Below are positions 1 to 9,943 of a stretch of 64,000 nt of DNA, piece by piece. The notes under the pieces were generated by a model that saw only the letters and a list, made by a program, of their open reading frames with translations, searched no databases and was not told the DNA's origin. Source of the DNA: Chthoniobacter sp. (lineage in GTDB: Bacteria; Verrucomicrobiota; Verrucomicrobiia; Chthoniobacterales; Chthoniobacteraceae). The stretch is taken from positions 124,001-188,000 of the forward strand of contig JAIOPH010000013.1 in NCBI GenBank assembly GCA_021414005.1, read 5' to 3'. Every line of letters begins with the position of its first letter. The stretch's first letter is position 1. Both the position numbers and the translations under genes were made by a program.

Positions 1-3000
1 CGGTTCCGTCGTTGATCGTGGTGGAACCCGTGTAGGTATTGGCCGCCGTCAGAAGCAGGGTGCCGCCACCATTCGTGGTCACGGCATCCGCGCCCGGCTT
101 GATACCGTCGGCGATCACCGCATTGATCGTCGTGGGCGTGGCGCTCACGGCGGTGGTGATGAGCACCGGGCCGTCCGCCAGCAGCGTGAAGGGTCCGACG
201 CCGGGAGCAATTACGTAGCCGCCCAAATCAAAGCGCAGACCCTGGAAGTTAATGTCATCGCCCAGCGTGACGGTTCCGGCCGTGCCTTGGAAAACGGCGG
301 TGCCGTTGTTCCAGTTGGAGTTCGCGGCTCCGGTCACGTCGGTCCAGTTGCTGTTGTTGTTATTCACCCAAGTCGAGGTTCCACCATCGACGATCCCATT
401 CGCGACCACGTTCGGGCCATCCCAGAACTGCGCACCCGCGCCGACCCCGGCGAGGACGATCAGGTTGACCTGACTGGCGATGTTCGTGGTGATGTAACTG
501 GTGAAGCCGCCGGGAACCGGAGCCACGTCCATCGTGTTATTCGTGAGCACGCCGGTGTAGTTGTAAATCCGGTAGGAGCCCGGCCCAAAGCCGCCGGAAT
601 TGGTGATGTTCAGCGTGCCGTCCAGGGTCAGGTTTCCGTTCACGATGGTCAGATCGTTGATGAACGGTGCCGTTGGCGTCACGACTCCGGGCGTGCCCAG
701 TTCGTAATTCACGATGGACCCAGAGTTCAGGATCAAGCCGCCCACGGTGATCGTTCCGGGGCTGTCTCCCGGAGCCATGATGCCGCCGTTGGCCACGGTG
801 ACGATGCCGGCGATTGAACCAATGCCCGAGAGCGTCGCCCCGCTTTCCACCAGGACCGCCGTGGCCCCCAGCGAGCCATCCACCTGCAGCTTGCCCGCCT
901 TGATGTCCGTTGCACCCGTGTAGGTGCTCGCGCCGGTCAGGATTTCCGTTCCGGTGCCCACCTTGGTGATGCCGAGGGTGGCTGCCGCGCCATTGATGAT
1001 CGCGCCATGGAAAGTCAGGTTGTTCGCATCACCGAAGGTCAGCACTGAATTACCCACCGCCGCCCCATTTTGCACGGTGCCACCACCGCCCACGCCGTTG
1101 ATGTCGCTCAGGGATTTGATGGTGCTGTTGAAACCGTTCGTACCCAGCGTGCCGCCGGTGTTCACGAGGAAGGCCGAGGTGGCGCTCAGGCCCGTGGTCG
1201 AACCCGCCTGCAGGATGCCACCGTTGACCGTGGTGTCCCCGGTGTAGGTGTTCACGCCCGCGAGCGTCTGCGCCGCCGTGCCGATCTTGGTCAGCGAAAG
1301 CGCCGCGCCGGCACCGTTCACGATGTTGCCGGTGTAAGTTCCTGCCGTGTTATTGCCACCGGTGGTCAGCAGCGCCGCCACGGCGGTGCTGTTTTGCACG
1401 ATGCCGCCCGCCGTGCCGTTGAGCGAGCCGATGCTATTGCTGTTCCCCGCGAGATCGAGGGTGCCGCCGCCATTTACGGTGACCACGGAGTTCACGCCAA
1501 ACGCCTGCACGGAACCCGCCACGAGCGCGCCGCCGTTGACGGTCGTCGCGCCGGTGTAAGTATTCAGACCGGAGACCGTCATGGTGCCGGTGCCGATCTT
1601 GGTCAGCCCGAGCGTGCCGGTGCCGTTTTGCAGCACGCCCGCAAAGGTCGTGCTCGCGTTGGTTCCGCCCGTCGTCAGGACGGCGGATGCTCCGGTGCTC
1701 TGCACGAAAGTCCCGGCCACTCCGGTCAGCGAGCCGATGGTGTTGTTATTGCCGCCGAGGTCGAGGGTCGCCAGCGCCGTCGTCAGGCTCACCGCCGAGT
1801 TGCTGCCAAACGCGGTCGCCGATCCCGCCAGCAGGGTGCCTGCGTTGACCGTGGTCAGGCCGGTGTAGTTGTTCACCCCCGAAAGAGTCTGGGTGCCGGT
1901 GCCGTTCTTGGTGATGCCGAGCGAGCCGGAGCCGATCGGGCCCGCCACGATGTTACCCGCAAAGTTCAGCGAAGCCGCATTGCCAAAGGTCAGAATGGCA
2001 TTGGGCACGCCGCTGTTTTGGATCACTCCGGTCGCCGCACCCACCAGCGAGAGGACAGTATTATTGAAACCGCCGAGGTCGAGGGTGGTTCCTGCGCCGA
2101 CGTTAAAGGCGGACGCCGCGCTAAAGCCCGTCGTCGAACCGGCGAGCAGGGTCCCACCGGTCAGCGTCGTCGCGCCGGAATAGGTGCTGTTACCCGAGAG
2201 GGTCTGGATACCGGTGCCGACTTTCGTCAGTGAAAGGATCGCGCCGGGTCCGTCGAGGATGTTTCCGGCAAACACGGTGTTCTGGTTCAGTGCGCCGGTG
2301 GTCAGCGTCGCGTTGGCCACGCTGTCCGTGACGATCGACCCCGCCACGCCGGTCAGCGAGCCGATGGCGTTGTTGTTGCCACCGAGATCCAGCGTCGCGC
2401 CGGCTGCAGTGAGGCTAACTGCGGAAGTCACGCCAAATGCCGAGGTCGAGCCCGCGACCAACCGGCCCGCGTTGATGGTGGTCGAACCGGTGTAAGTGTT
2501 GACCCCGCGGAATGTCTCAGTGCCGGTGCCGTTCTTCACCAGCGAGAGCGTCCCGCCGCCCGCGCCGTTCTGGATCACCCCGTTAAAGGTCAGGTTGCTC
2601 GCATCGCCAAAGGTCAGCACAGCATTGACGCCGGAGGCATTCTGCACCGTTCCGCCCGCCGGGCCGGTATCGCTGAGCGAAAGGATGGTGTTGTTAAATC
2701 CATTCAAGGTCAGCGTGCCGCCGGTGTTCACCTGAAAGGCCGAACCCGCGCTGAACGCCGTGGTCGAGCCGGCCAGCAGGACTCCGGCATTGACCGACGT
2801 GAGACCCTTGTAGGTGTTATTCCCGGAGAGCGTCTGCGTTCCCGCGCCGGCCTTGGTGAAAGACAACGCCCCCGCGCCGCCGTCGATGATATTGCCCGCG
2901 AAAGTGGTCGAGCCTGCGCCGCCTGCGGTCAGCGTGGCGGGAGTGGCGGTGCTGTTTTGCACGACGCTGCCCGCGAGGCCGGTCAGCGTGCCGATGGTGT

Positions 3001-6000
3001 TACTAAACCCGCCGAGGTCCAGCGTCACGGTGTTGCTGTTCAGATTGAAATTCGATCCGGTGCCAAACGCGGTCGCCGACCCTGCCTTTAGGCCGCCGGC
3101 GTTGATCGTCGTCGTGCCGGTGTAAGTATTCACGCCGGCTAGCGTCTCGACGCCGGTGCCGTTTTTCACCAGGCTTAGCAAGTTGATTACGTTGCCGCTG
3201 TAAGTCAGATTATTGGCATCGCCAAAGGTCAGGGTGGCCGCGGCGAGGCTGGACACGGATCCACCGGAACCCGCGAGCGAGAGAATGGTGTTGTTGAATC
3301 CGCCGAGTTCGAGGAATCCGGCATTCACCACCACCGCGGAGTTCGCGCTGAAGGTATTCACCGCACCGGCGGAGAGAAAACCGCCGGTCACGGTGGTTGT
3401 CCCGGAATAAGTATTGGCTCCGGAGAGTGTTTGGCCGAGGGGGCCCACTTTAGTCAGCGACAGTTTCGCCGCGCCGACATCGCGCAGAACGCCGCTGAAA
3501 ACGGGGGAGACGTTATCCCCGCCGACGGTCAGTGTCGCATTGGCACCGGTGGTTTGCACAAAGGAATTAGCGCCACCACCCGCAAGCAATGCGACGGAGT
3601 TATTAAAGCCGCCCAGATCGAGGATGGTGTTCGCACCCATGGTGAAAGCCGAGGTTCCGGCAAATGCCGTCGTCGAGCCCGCGAGCAAGGTGCCGGCGTT
3701 CACTGCGGTCGCTCCCGAATACGTGTTATTCCCCGACAGCGTCCAAGTGCCCGTGCCTTGTTTCGTGACGCCGCCCGTGCCCTGGATGTTACCCGCGAAC
3801 GCAGTGTTCGTCACGTCGCCCGTGGTCAGCGTGGCGCTGCCGAGGGTGATCAGCCCGCCCGTGCCCGAGATCGAGGCCACCGTTTCGTTGTTGTTGTTTA
3901 GGTCAAACCGTCCGTCCGCCGCCAAAGTCACCGCCGTCGCGTCGGCGATCTGACCGGCAGCGCCTAGCCGGACAATCGCCGAGCCAGCCGCGCCCACGCC
4001 GTCGCCGATGAAGAGCCCGCCGCCACCGGTGCCGGTGGCGTTCACGCCTGCGCCCTTGTTCAGGATCAGCGTGCCGTCATTCGCGCGGGTCGCCCCGGCA
4101 TAGGTATTGGCGGCCGGGCCATCGAGGGTAAAGGTGCCCGTGCCCACCTTGATCAGATCGCTCGTTCCATTCGGACCGCTGATCACGCCGGAGAAAGCCG
4201 TGTTCACCGCGCTGTTATTGCCCGTGGTGAGCTTTGCCGTGCCGAGGGTCACAAACGATCCGGCGACACCAGCGAGCGAGCCGATGGACTGGTTGTTGTT
4301 ATTCAGGTCAAACGTCGCGCCCGCCGCCACGGTCACGTCGGTGCCGGTCGAGAGCACATTGGCCGCGCCCGTCTGGAGCACGCCAGCGTTAACGGTCGTC
4401 GCCCCGGTGTAGGTGTTCACCCCAGTAAGCCGGAAAGTTCCCGTGCCCGCCTTGGTCAGCGAAGTCAGTCCACCCGGCAGTCCGCCGTCAGAAATGACGC
4501 CGGCAAACGCCGTGCTGGAGTTATCGCCGCCGGTGGTCAGCGTGGCCGCGGTGGTCGTGCTGTTCTTGATCGCCGCCGCCGCCGACAAGCTCTGGAGCGA
4601 GCCCAGCGTGTTGCTGAAGCCCGCGAGGTCCAGCGCGCCGGAGCCATTGAGTGTCGCCGCCGAGTTCGCGCCAAACGCCGTGGTCGAGCCCGCCTGCAGT
4701 GTGCCGGCATTGACGGTGGTCGGCCCGCCGTAGGTGTTATTCCCCCCCAAGATGGTGGTCCCGGCACCCTGCTTGGTGATGGCGAGCACGCCCGCGCCAC
4801 CGTTGGTCAGTTGCCCCTTGAAGGTCGTGTTCGTGGCGTCGCCAAAGGTCAGCACCGCGCTGGCCGCGCCACCGTTGTTGACGATGCCGCCCAAGGTCCC
4901 ACCGTCGGAGAGCGAGGCGATGGTGTTGCTGAACCCATTCAAAGCCAGCACCGAACTGTTCTGCACGATGAAGGCTGAATTCGCGCTCAGGCCCGTGACC
5001 GAGCCCGCCGTGATCTGCGAGCCCGCCGTGATCGTCGTCGCCCCGCTGTACGTGTTATTGCCCGACAGCGTCAAAGTCGAAGCCCCGCTCTTGGTCAGGC
5101 CCAGTGCCGCACCAGCGCCGTTGATGATGTTGCCTGACATTGTCGTGCTCGTCACACCGTCAACAGTGAGGACAGCCGCGTTTGCCGTGCTATTCTGGAC
5201 CACCGTCCCAATTGCGCCATTAAGTGAGGCGATTCGATTGCTGAAACCACCCAAGTCCACCGTGCTGCCTGGGTTGTTGAGGATAAAATTTGACGACAGG
5301 CTGAGTGCCGTGGCGGACCCGGCGAGAATCGTGCCGCCCACGATCTGCGTCAGTCCGGTATGGGCATTGTTACCCGAAAGCTTCAGGACATCGCCCGCCG
5401 CACCGGTCTTGAAAAGATTGCCCGCGCCTCCACCGCCATCGTTCATATTTCCGCTGTAGTCGCCGTTCGTCACCGTCAGCGTCGCCCCTTGCAGACGGAC
5501 GAGACCATTCGTCGTTCCGTTCAGCGTTTTAATCGTTTCACTAAAGTTATTCAGATTCAGCGCGCCACCGGTATTCACGGTGACCGTCGCCGTGTCAGCG
5601 ATCTGCGCCACTTTCTGCAAGTTCACGCTGCCGTTGCTGTTGATCGTCAGGTTCCCGGCGATGGCCGTATTAGCATCAGTGCTACTCAGATTCAGCGTGG
5701 CATTATTGCCGACGGTGGTCAGGCCGTCATAGGTCGAAACCGAGGTCGCCCCGTAGGTAATGGCGAAAGCAACCGGCCCCTCATAGGTCACGCCGACGCC
5801 CGCCGCCGCGTTATCAATGACGCCGTTGATCGTCACATTCGTCCCAGCGGTCGCGGAACCGATGGTGCGGGTTGCGGCACCGAGGTTGAGGTTGGTCAGG
5901 ACCAACCCGCCCGCACCGCTCGTAAAATTGGTGTCGGCATTGACGCGAACGTCATTGTTGATGGTTACCGCTCCCGCGCTGCTCGTGCCAAAGGTGCTGC

Positions 6001-6643
6001 CGGTGCCGGCGATGGTGACGATCCCGGTGCCGAGGGCGGAAGTCGCGGCGTTATTGAGCAGCGTGGCCTGCCCGTTGATGGTCGTGCCGCCGGAATAGTT
6101 GTTGGCCGTATTCGTCAGGATCACCGTCCCGGAGATGCCCGCATTACCGATCGCCAGCGAACCCGCGTTGATGATCTGCGCGCTGATGGTCGTGGAAAGC
6201 GGGGAGGTCACGTTGACGGTCATGATCCCGCCATTGACGTTGAACACATTCGCGCCCGCCCCGGCGAAAATGTAATTGCCGCCCAAAATGTTCAGTGTCG
6301 TCCCAGCGACGTTAACATTGGCTCCGAGCGTGACCGTGAACGGCCCCGCTCCGCCGGCAAACGGTGCCAGAAAATTCGTCGCGACACCCGCCCCATAGAT
6401 ATTGTTCACAGCACCGCCGGCTGTTGTCCAGTTAGTCAACACATTATCCCAAGTCCCGGTGCCACCATCCACCTGACCATTCGCGACCACACCCGCGCCG
6501 TCCCAAAATTGCTGCGCCTTCGCCGCCGGCGCGAGGCTGAGCAGCGTCACGCCGAGCAACGCGCTGATCGAGGTGGCGAGGATGCGGCGGGGTTTACGGC
6601 TCAGGGTCTTCGGAGTGATGGCGGGGCGGGTGGGCTTTTTCAT
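1..6643 (-). CDS. Giant autotransporter-associated beta-strand repeat protein (N-terminal part)
   Basis: Reading leftward from the ATG at 6643-6641, the frame appears open to the window edge, about 2,214 codons; the C-terminus lies outside. The first ~45 residues form a Sec signal peptide (basic KPRR, hydrophobic core, likely cleavage after APAAKA). The mature part starts QQFWDG with a W-rich segment, then a long Gly/Thr/Asn/Val-rich array in which the motif NTYTG or NNYSG followed by TT(V/I)N recurs about every 104 residues. This is the signature of autotransporter-associated beta-strand repeats (TIGR02601 type), which build secreted beta-helix stalks. The opening FWDG..VVANG..DGGT motif recurs near 330-450, so at least two modules are present. 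A C-terminal beta-barrel or PEP-CTERM anchor cannot be checked. Likely a surface or exported adhesin; specific ligand unknown. Confidence 0.88.
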   Translation of the reverse strand, partial: MKKPTRPAITPKTLSRKPRRILATSISALLGVTLLSLAPAAKAQQFWDGAGVVANGQVDGGTGTWDNVLTNWTTAGGAVNNIYGAGVATNFLAPFAGGAGPFTVTLGANVNVAGTTLNILGGNYIFAGAGANVFNVNGGIMTVNVTSPLSTTISAQIINAGSLAIGNAGISGTVILTNTANNYSGGTTINGQATLLNNAATSALGTGIVTIAGTGSTFGTSSAGAVTINNDVRVNADTNFTSGAGGLVLTNLNLGAATRTIGSATAGTNVTINGVIDNAAAGVGVTYEGPVAFAITYGATSVSTYDGLTTVGNNATLNLSSTDANTAIAGNLTINSNGSVNLQKVAQIADTATVTVNTGGALNLNNFSETIKTLNGTTNGLVRLQGATLTVTNGDYSGNMNDGGGGAGNLFKTGAAGDVLKLSGNNAHTGLTQIVGGTILAGSATALSLSSNFILNNPGSTVDLGGFSNRIASLNGAIGTVVQNSTANAAVLTVDGVTSTTMSGNIINGAGAALGLTKSGASTLTLSGNNTYSGATTITAGSQITAGSVTGLSANSAFIVQNSSVLALNGFSNTIASLSDGGTLGGIVNNGGAASAVLTFGDATNTTFKGQLTNGGAGVLAITKQGAGTTILGGNNTYGGPTTVNAGTLQAGSTTAFGANSAATLNGSGALDLAGFSNTLGSLQSLSAAAAIKNSTTTAATLTTGGDNSSTAFAGVISDGGLPGGLTSLTKAGTGTFRLTGVNTYTGATTVNAGVLQTGAANVLSTGTDVTVAAGATFDLNNNNQSIGSLAGVAGSFVTLGTAKLTTGNNSAVNTAFSGVISGPNGTSDLIKVGTGTFTLDGPAANTYAGATRANDGTLILNKGAGVNATGTGGGGLFIGDGVGAAGSAIVRLGAAGQIADATAVTLAADGRFDLNNNNETVASISGTGGLITLGSATLTTGDVTNTAFAGNIQGTGGVTKQGTGTWTLSGNNTYSGATAVNAGTLLAGSTTAFAGTSAFTMGANTILDLGGFNNSVALLAGGGANSFVQTTGANATLTVGGDNVSPVFSGVLRDVGAAKLSLTKVGPLGQTLSGANTYSGTTTVTGGFLSAGAVNTFSANSAVVVNAGFLELGGFNNTILSLAGSGGSVSSLAAATLTFGDANNLTYSGNVINLLSLVKNGTGVETLAGVNTYTGTTTINAGGLKAGSATAFGTGSNFNLNSNTVTLDLGGFSNTIGTLTGLAGSVVQNSTATPATLTAGGAGSTTFAGNIIDGGAGALSFTKAGAGTQTLSGNNTYKGLTSVNAGVLLAGSTTAFSAGSAFQVNTGGTLTLNGFNNTILSLSDTGPAGGTVQNASGVNAVLTFGDASNLTFNGVIQNGAGGGTLSLVKNGTGTETFRGVNTYTGSTTINAGRLVAGSTSAFGVTSAVSLTAAGATLDLGGNNNAIGSLTGVAGSIVTDSVANATLTTGALNQNTVFAGNILDGPGAILSLTKVGTGIQTLSGNSTYSGATTLTGGTLLAGSTTGFSAASAFNVGAGTTLDLGGFNNTVLSLVGAATGVIQNSGVPNAILTFGNAASLNFAGNIVAGPIGSGSLGITKNGTGTQTLSGVNNYTGLTTVNAGTLLAGSATAFGSNSAVSLTTALATLDLGGNNNTIGSLTGVAGTFVQSTGASAVLTTGGTNASTTFAGVLQNGTGTLGLTKIGTGTMTVSGLNTYTGATTVNGGALVAGSVQAFGVNSVVTVNGGGTLDLAGNSNSIGSLNGTAGGIVQNSTAVAALLTTGGNNTAGTYTGNIVNGAGAALSLTKIGTAAQTLAGVNTYTGDTTVNGGILQAGSTTGLSATSAFLVNTGGTLGTNGFNSTIKSLSDINGVGGGGTVQNGAAVGNSVLTFGDANNLTFHGAIINGAAATLGITKVGTGTEILTGASTYTGATDIKAGKLQVDGSLGATAVLVESGATLSGIGSIAGIVTVANGGIMAPGDSPGTITVGGLILNSGSIVNYELGTPGVVTPTAPFINDLTIVNGNLTLDGTLNITNSGGFGPGSYRIYNYTGVLTNNTMDVAPVPGGFTSYITTNIASQVNLIVLAGVGAGAQFWDGPNVVANGIVDGGTSTWVNNNNSNWTDVTGAANSNWNNGTAVFQGTAGTVTLGDDINFQGLRFDLGGYVIAPGVGPFTLLADGPVLITTAVSATPTTINAVIADGIKPGADAVTTNGGGTLLLTAANTYTGSTTINDGT
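20..6110 (-). repeat. Tandem ~310-bp coding repeats of the adhesin
   Basis: On the plus strand the complement of the NTYTG codons (GTGTAGGT, GTGTAAGT and variants) recurs near 32, 918, 1244, 1555, 1864, 2181, 2491, 2810, 3120, 3408, 3719, 4098, 4408, 4730 and 5047, with looser copies toward 6098. From 918 on, most steps are 309-326 bp, with outliers of 288 and 379. The units are diverged in DNA but keep length and motif, as expected for old protein-level repeats. The recurring TAG/TAA in the complement creates regularly spaced spurious plus-strand frames. Confidence 0.8.
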
Positions 6644-6966
6644 ATTACGAAATGCAGGATGGAGAATGAGGAGTTTTTCGTCGGTGCGTGTTGGGGCTAA
6701 AGTCCGAAAATCCGGGGGCGGAATTTCGCGGCATGTCGTTCTGCCGAGTTTGCCCCGCGCGTGTCAAATTTTTTCCCGCGTTAGTGGCACTTTTTACTGT
6801 CTCCGGGTTCAAACCCCAATGTTGCCCGTCGCGATTACACCGCATCATCCGCTCGGAAATTTCGCGATGGAGCCAAAGAACCTGCGGCTAGCGGCACTGC
6901 TCGCCCCCGGCGGACGTCCGGTCTTGCCGCGTGGCGAGCGACTCTGCGAATCTTCGAGGCCGATCC
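6644..6966. promoter_or_regulatory. Divergent intergenic region between adhesin and lipase-like gene
   Basis: No convincing gene lies here. A TTGACA hexamer on the minus strand (6767-6762) could be a -35 box for the adhesin, with a transcript leader of roughly 100 nt, but no clear -10 follows at 16-18 bp. Frames through this stretch have atypical composition and no recognisable domain. For the rightward gene, a GAGG at about 8 bases before the ATG at 6967 is a plausible ribosome binding site. Confidence 0.35.
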
Positions 6967-8592
6967 ATGCACCCACGCGCAGCCCTTCTCGCCCTTCCTC
7001 TCCTCGCCGTGTTATTCGGAGGGTGCGGGACGACCGCGCCGCTGCCGCCACGGTCCACTACCCTGCTTCAGCACGCCGAGGACGAATTGCGCCTCGCACG
7101 CCGCCAATCGCTGCCGGAGGAAAAGCGCGCCGCCTTTTATCTCGATGCCACCGCGCTGGCCTCCATGCAGTTCGGCCAAAAAGGCACCGCTCCCCGCGCC
7201 GCGGCCATCTACAACTCCGCCGTCGGCGAACTCACCACTCTGCTCCGCACCGCGCAGGACGGTCACCTGTGGAATCATCCCCTCACCCTCACCACCGGCG
7301 ACACCACCTACCAGCTCCGCTTTCAACCTGGCATTCGGGAAGGCGTGTGGTCGCCTGCCGACTTCACCGATTTCAAACTCGCCCGGACGGTCCGCCGCCA
7401 CCACCTGCGCCGCTCGATCACCGAGGAAGGGCTTGGCGGCACTCTCGTCGGCATCCAGAAGACGCCCGGCCTCGGCCCGCACGAGCGCGCACCTTTTCAG
7501 CCGAAACGCGGCCTCGTGGCCCCGGTCACCGCCACGCTGGATTTCCATGGTCGCACGGCCACGCTCGCCCTGCTCGACCCCGCCGAGCGCCACTCGGCCC
7601 GCATCCGCGGTCGGCAACAGCCGCTGGCCGCCGATTTCACCGCGCCCATCGCCCTGCATCCCGTGACCAGCGAACTCTGGCTCGGCCTCATGGGTCTCAT
7701 TCAAGTGGAGAAATACCTCGGCTCCACCGGCCTCTACCTGCTCCACCCATACGACCCCGACCGCATCCCCGTGATCCTTGTCCACGGGCTGGTCTCCACG
7801 CCGCAAATGTGGGGAAACGTCCTCAACGAAGTGGAAGCTGACCCGACCCTGCGCGGGCGTTTCCAGTTCTGGGTTTTCCGCTATCCCACCGGCAATCCCG
7901 TGACCTACTCCGCCCTTCGCTGCCGCGAGGAGCTGGAGAAAATCGCCCGCGTTTACCCACTGCCGCACGGCTGCATCATGGTCGGACACAGCATGGGCGG
8001 ACTCGTCGCACGGATGCAGGCCACCAACACCGGCCACGCCCTTTGGGACGCCAACCTCGGTCCGCGCGCCGCCTCCCTCGATGCCAAACTACCGCCCGAT
8101 CACCTCGTCAAACAGTGCCTCATTTTCTCCGCCAACCCGCAGGTCCGCCGCCTCGTTTTCATCTGCGTCCCGCACCGCGGCAGCCGGCTGGCCCTCGGCT
8201 CCCTCGGCGTCGTGGCCATGCGGCTCATCAAACTCCCCGGCACGCTCGTCACCACCCTCACGGACGCCGTGGGCGAAACCTTCAGCGTGGTCGGCGGCAA
8301 ACCCATCGTGCCCAACAGCATCACCAGCCTCTCGCCGAAAAACCCCACGCTCCTCGCCATGGACCGCCTGCCCATCCGCGCCCCGCACCACTCCATCATC
8401 GGCGACCGCGCCCGCGGCGACACCCCGCACAGCTCCGACGGCGTCGTCCCGTATTGGAGTTCGCACCTCGCCACCGCGGAGTCCGAACGCATCGTCCCCG
8501 GCCCCCACGGTTCCTATCAAAACCCCGCAACCATCGCCGAGCTCACCCGCATCCTCCACCAGCACCTCCGGCAGACCGGACGCGGGAAGTAG
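6967..8592 (+). CDS. Alpha/beta-hydrolase lipoprotein (lipase/esterase-like)
   Basis: 541 aa. The ATG at 6967 is preferred to an in-frame GTG at 6931 because it starts directly with a lipoprotein signal peptide: hydrophobic core then LFGGC with the lipidated Cys at residue 20. Residues 1-260 are a poorly known N-terminal region. From ~268 an alpha/beta-hydrolase fold begins with the oxyanion segment LVHG (271-274) and the nucleophile elbow GHSMGG (Ser342). Candidate acid and histidine are in HSSDGV and GPHGSY near the C-terminus. This pattern resembles PGAP1/triacylglycerol-lipase-like hydrolases. It should act on an ester or lipid substrate from a membrane-anchored, exported position; the substrate cannot be told from sequence. 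It converges on the next gene with a 2-nt gap. Confidence 0.82.
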   Translation: MHPRAALLALPLLAVLFGGCGTTAPLPPRSTTLLQHAEDELRLARRQSLPEEKRAAFYLDATALASMQFGQKGTAPRAAAIYNSAVGELTTLLRTAQDGHLWNHPLTLTTGDTTYQLRFQPGIREGVWSPADFTDFKLARTVRRHHLRRSITEEGLGGTLVGIQKTPGLGPHERAPFQPKRGLVAPVTATLDFHGRTATLALLDPAERHSARIRGRQQPLAADFTAPIALHPVTSELWLGLMGLIQVEKYLGSTGLYLLHPYDPDRIPVILVHGLVSTPQMWGNVLNEVEADPTLRGRFQFWVFRYPTGNPVTYSALRCREELEKIARVYPLPHGCIMVGHSMGGLVARMQATNTGHALWDANLGPRAASLDAKLPPDHLVKQCLIFSANPQVRRLVFICVPHRGSRLALGSLGVVAMRLIKLPGTLVTTLTDAVGETFSVVGGKPIVPNSITSLSPKNPTLLAMDRLPIRAPHHSIIGDRARGDTPHSSDGVVPYWSSHLATAESERIVPGPHGSYQNPATIAELTRILHQHLRQTGRGK

Positions 8593-8594
8593 CG

Positions 8595-8954
8595 TCAGTC
8601 GTTCTGCTCCCAGCCGGTGACGATGCCGTCATCCAGCGTGACTTTCAGTCCGAAGCGGTTGCGTTTTGTTGGGCGGTATTTCCAGATTTCCTTAGTCTTG
8701 GTCTTGAGAACTTTCTCGTCGGTGTCGGCGGGGGTGCCGAGGGATTCGCGGAGTTGCTCGGCGGTTTCGCCCTGCCAGAGGACGCCGCGCATAATGCGGC
8801 GGGCGACTTCGGGATCGCCGTATCTTTCGATGAGATGCCGGCGTCGCTGCCGGTAGGCCCAGAGGCAGATGCCACCGACGAGGACGATGATCGTGAGGAC
8901 GATGAGACTGATCTGCCCAAAGGTGAGCATGGCGAGGGTGTCGCCGGGGAGCAT
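8595..8954 (-). CDS. Small single-pass membrane protein with a lipoprotein-like C-terminal domain
   Basis: 119 aa. One N-terminal transmembrane segment (about residues 12-33) is followed by a basic stretch and a soluble domain. That domain has the layout I associate with SmpA/OmlA- or DUF2845-like repeats: a GxxxEQLRESLGxP segment, then EIWKYRP and a final strand VTLDDGIVTGW. I place it in that group only tentatively. An alternative ATG nine codons in (8930) would start right before the membrane segment. It begins 9 nt after the bioB stop and is probably the last gene of that transcript. Function unknown. Confidence 0.65.
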   Translation of the reverse strand: MLPGDTLAMLTFGQISLIVLTIIVLVGGICLWAYRQRRRHLIERYGDPEVARRIMRGVLWQGETAEQLRESLGTPADTDEKVLKTKTKEIWKYRPTKRNRFGLKVTLDDGIVTGWEQND

Positions 8955-8963
8955 GGCGGGGAG

Positions 8964-9935
8964 TTACGTCGCGCCGGCGACGCAGGCGACGCAGGCGGCG
9001 CGCGGGGGTTGCGGGGCGAGGTCCAGCTCGGCGAGGAGCTGGCGGTCTTCGTCGGCGCCGGGGTTGGCGGCGGTGAGGAGTTTGTCGCCGTAAAAGATGG
9101 AGTTCGCCCCGGCGAAGAAACAGAGCGCCTGAGCTTCGCGTGAAAGGCGGGTGCGTCCGGCGCTGAGGCGGACTTTCGCTTTGGGCAGGGCGATGCGGGT
9201 GGTGGCGACGAGCCGGACCAGTTCGAAGACATCGACCGGCGGCTGCGCTTCCATGGGCGTGCCGGGCATGGCCATGAGGCAGTTGATCGGCACGCTTTCG
9301 GGCGTGGGGTTGAAGTTGGTCAGAACCTCCAGCATGCGGAGACGGTCGTGGACGGCTTCACCCATGCCGATAATGCCGCCGCAGCAAACATCCATGCCGG
9401 CCTGTTGCACGGCCTGGATGGTGTTCACGCGGTCCTGAAAGGTGTGGGTGCTGACGACCTCGGGGTAATACTCGGGCGAGGTGTCGATGTTGTGGTTGTA
9501 AGCGGTCACGCCGGCTTCCTTGAGTTGGCGGGCCTCGGGCAGGCTGAGCTGGCCGAGAGTCACACACACTTCCATGCCGAGCTTGCTGACTTCGCGGATG
9601 GTGCCGAGCACTTGCTCGAACTTCGCGTCGCCGGCGCGCACACCCTTCCACGCCGCACCCATGCAGAAGCGCGTCGAGCCATTCTCCCGGGCGCGCCGGG
9701 CCACCTCCAGCACGGCCGCGGTTTCCATAAGTCGTCCGGCCTGCACATCGGTGTCGTAGCGCGCACTCTGCGCGCAGTAGCCGCAGTCCTCGGAACAGCC
9801 TCCCGTCTTGATCGAGAGCAGGGTGCAAAGCTGCACCTCGTTGTTACTCCAATGCTCCAGATAGGTATTGCGCCCGCGCTGGATGAGATCAAAGAACGGC
9901 TGGTCGTAGATGGCTTGGAGTTCGGAGAACGTCAT
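8964..9935 (-). CDS. bioB: Biotin synthase BioB
   Basis: 323 aa, normal length for BioB. It converts dethiobiotin to biotin by radical SAM-dependent sulphur insertion. The radical-SAM motif CSEDCGYC supplies Cys47, Cys51 and Cys54 for the [4Fe-4S] cluster. The BioB-typical YNHNIDTSPEYY and PINCLMAMPGTP stretches follow, with the Arg of LSAGRTR near the C-terminus, a region contacting the [2Fe-2S] cluster in the family. No other bio genes are in the window. It lies between two small genes of unknown function with gaps of 8-9 nt, so it is probably co-transcribed with them rather than in a classical bio operon. Confidence 0.97.
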   Translation of the reverse strand: MTFSELQAIYDQPFFDLIQRGRNTYLEHWSNNEVQLCTLLSIKTGGCSEDCGYCAQSARYDTDVQAGRLMETAAVLEVARRARENGSTRFCMGAAWKGVRAGDAKFEQVLGTIREVSKLGMEVCVTLGQLSLPEARQLKEAGVTAYNHNIDTSPEYYPEVVSTHTFQDRVNTIQAVQQAGMDVCCGGIIGMGEAVHDRLRMLEVLTNFNPTPESVPINCLMAMPGTPMEAQPPVDVFELVRLVATTRIALPKAKVRLSAGRTRLSREAQALCFFAGANSIFYGDKLLTAANPGADEDRQLLAELDLAPQPPRAACVACVAGAT

Positions 9936-9943
9936 GGGTGTTA

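Noticed and set aside
252..6098. Regularly spaced ~100-codon plus-strand frames across the adhesin region
   Set aside because: They are the antisense of the repeat units; stops arise from the complement of the NTYTG codons, and the minus frame has a signal peptide and known repeat motifs.
6573..7841. Long arginine/proline/histidine-rich frame across the lipase gene
   Set aside because: Composition is typical of an out-of-frame read of GC-rich coding DNA; the overlapping frame has a lipobox and GHSMGG.
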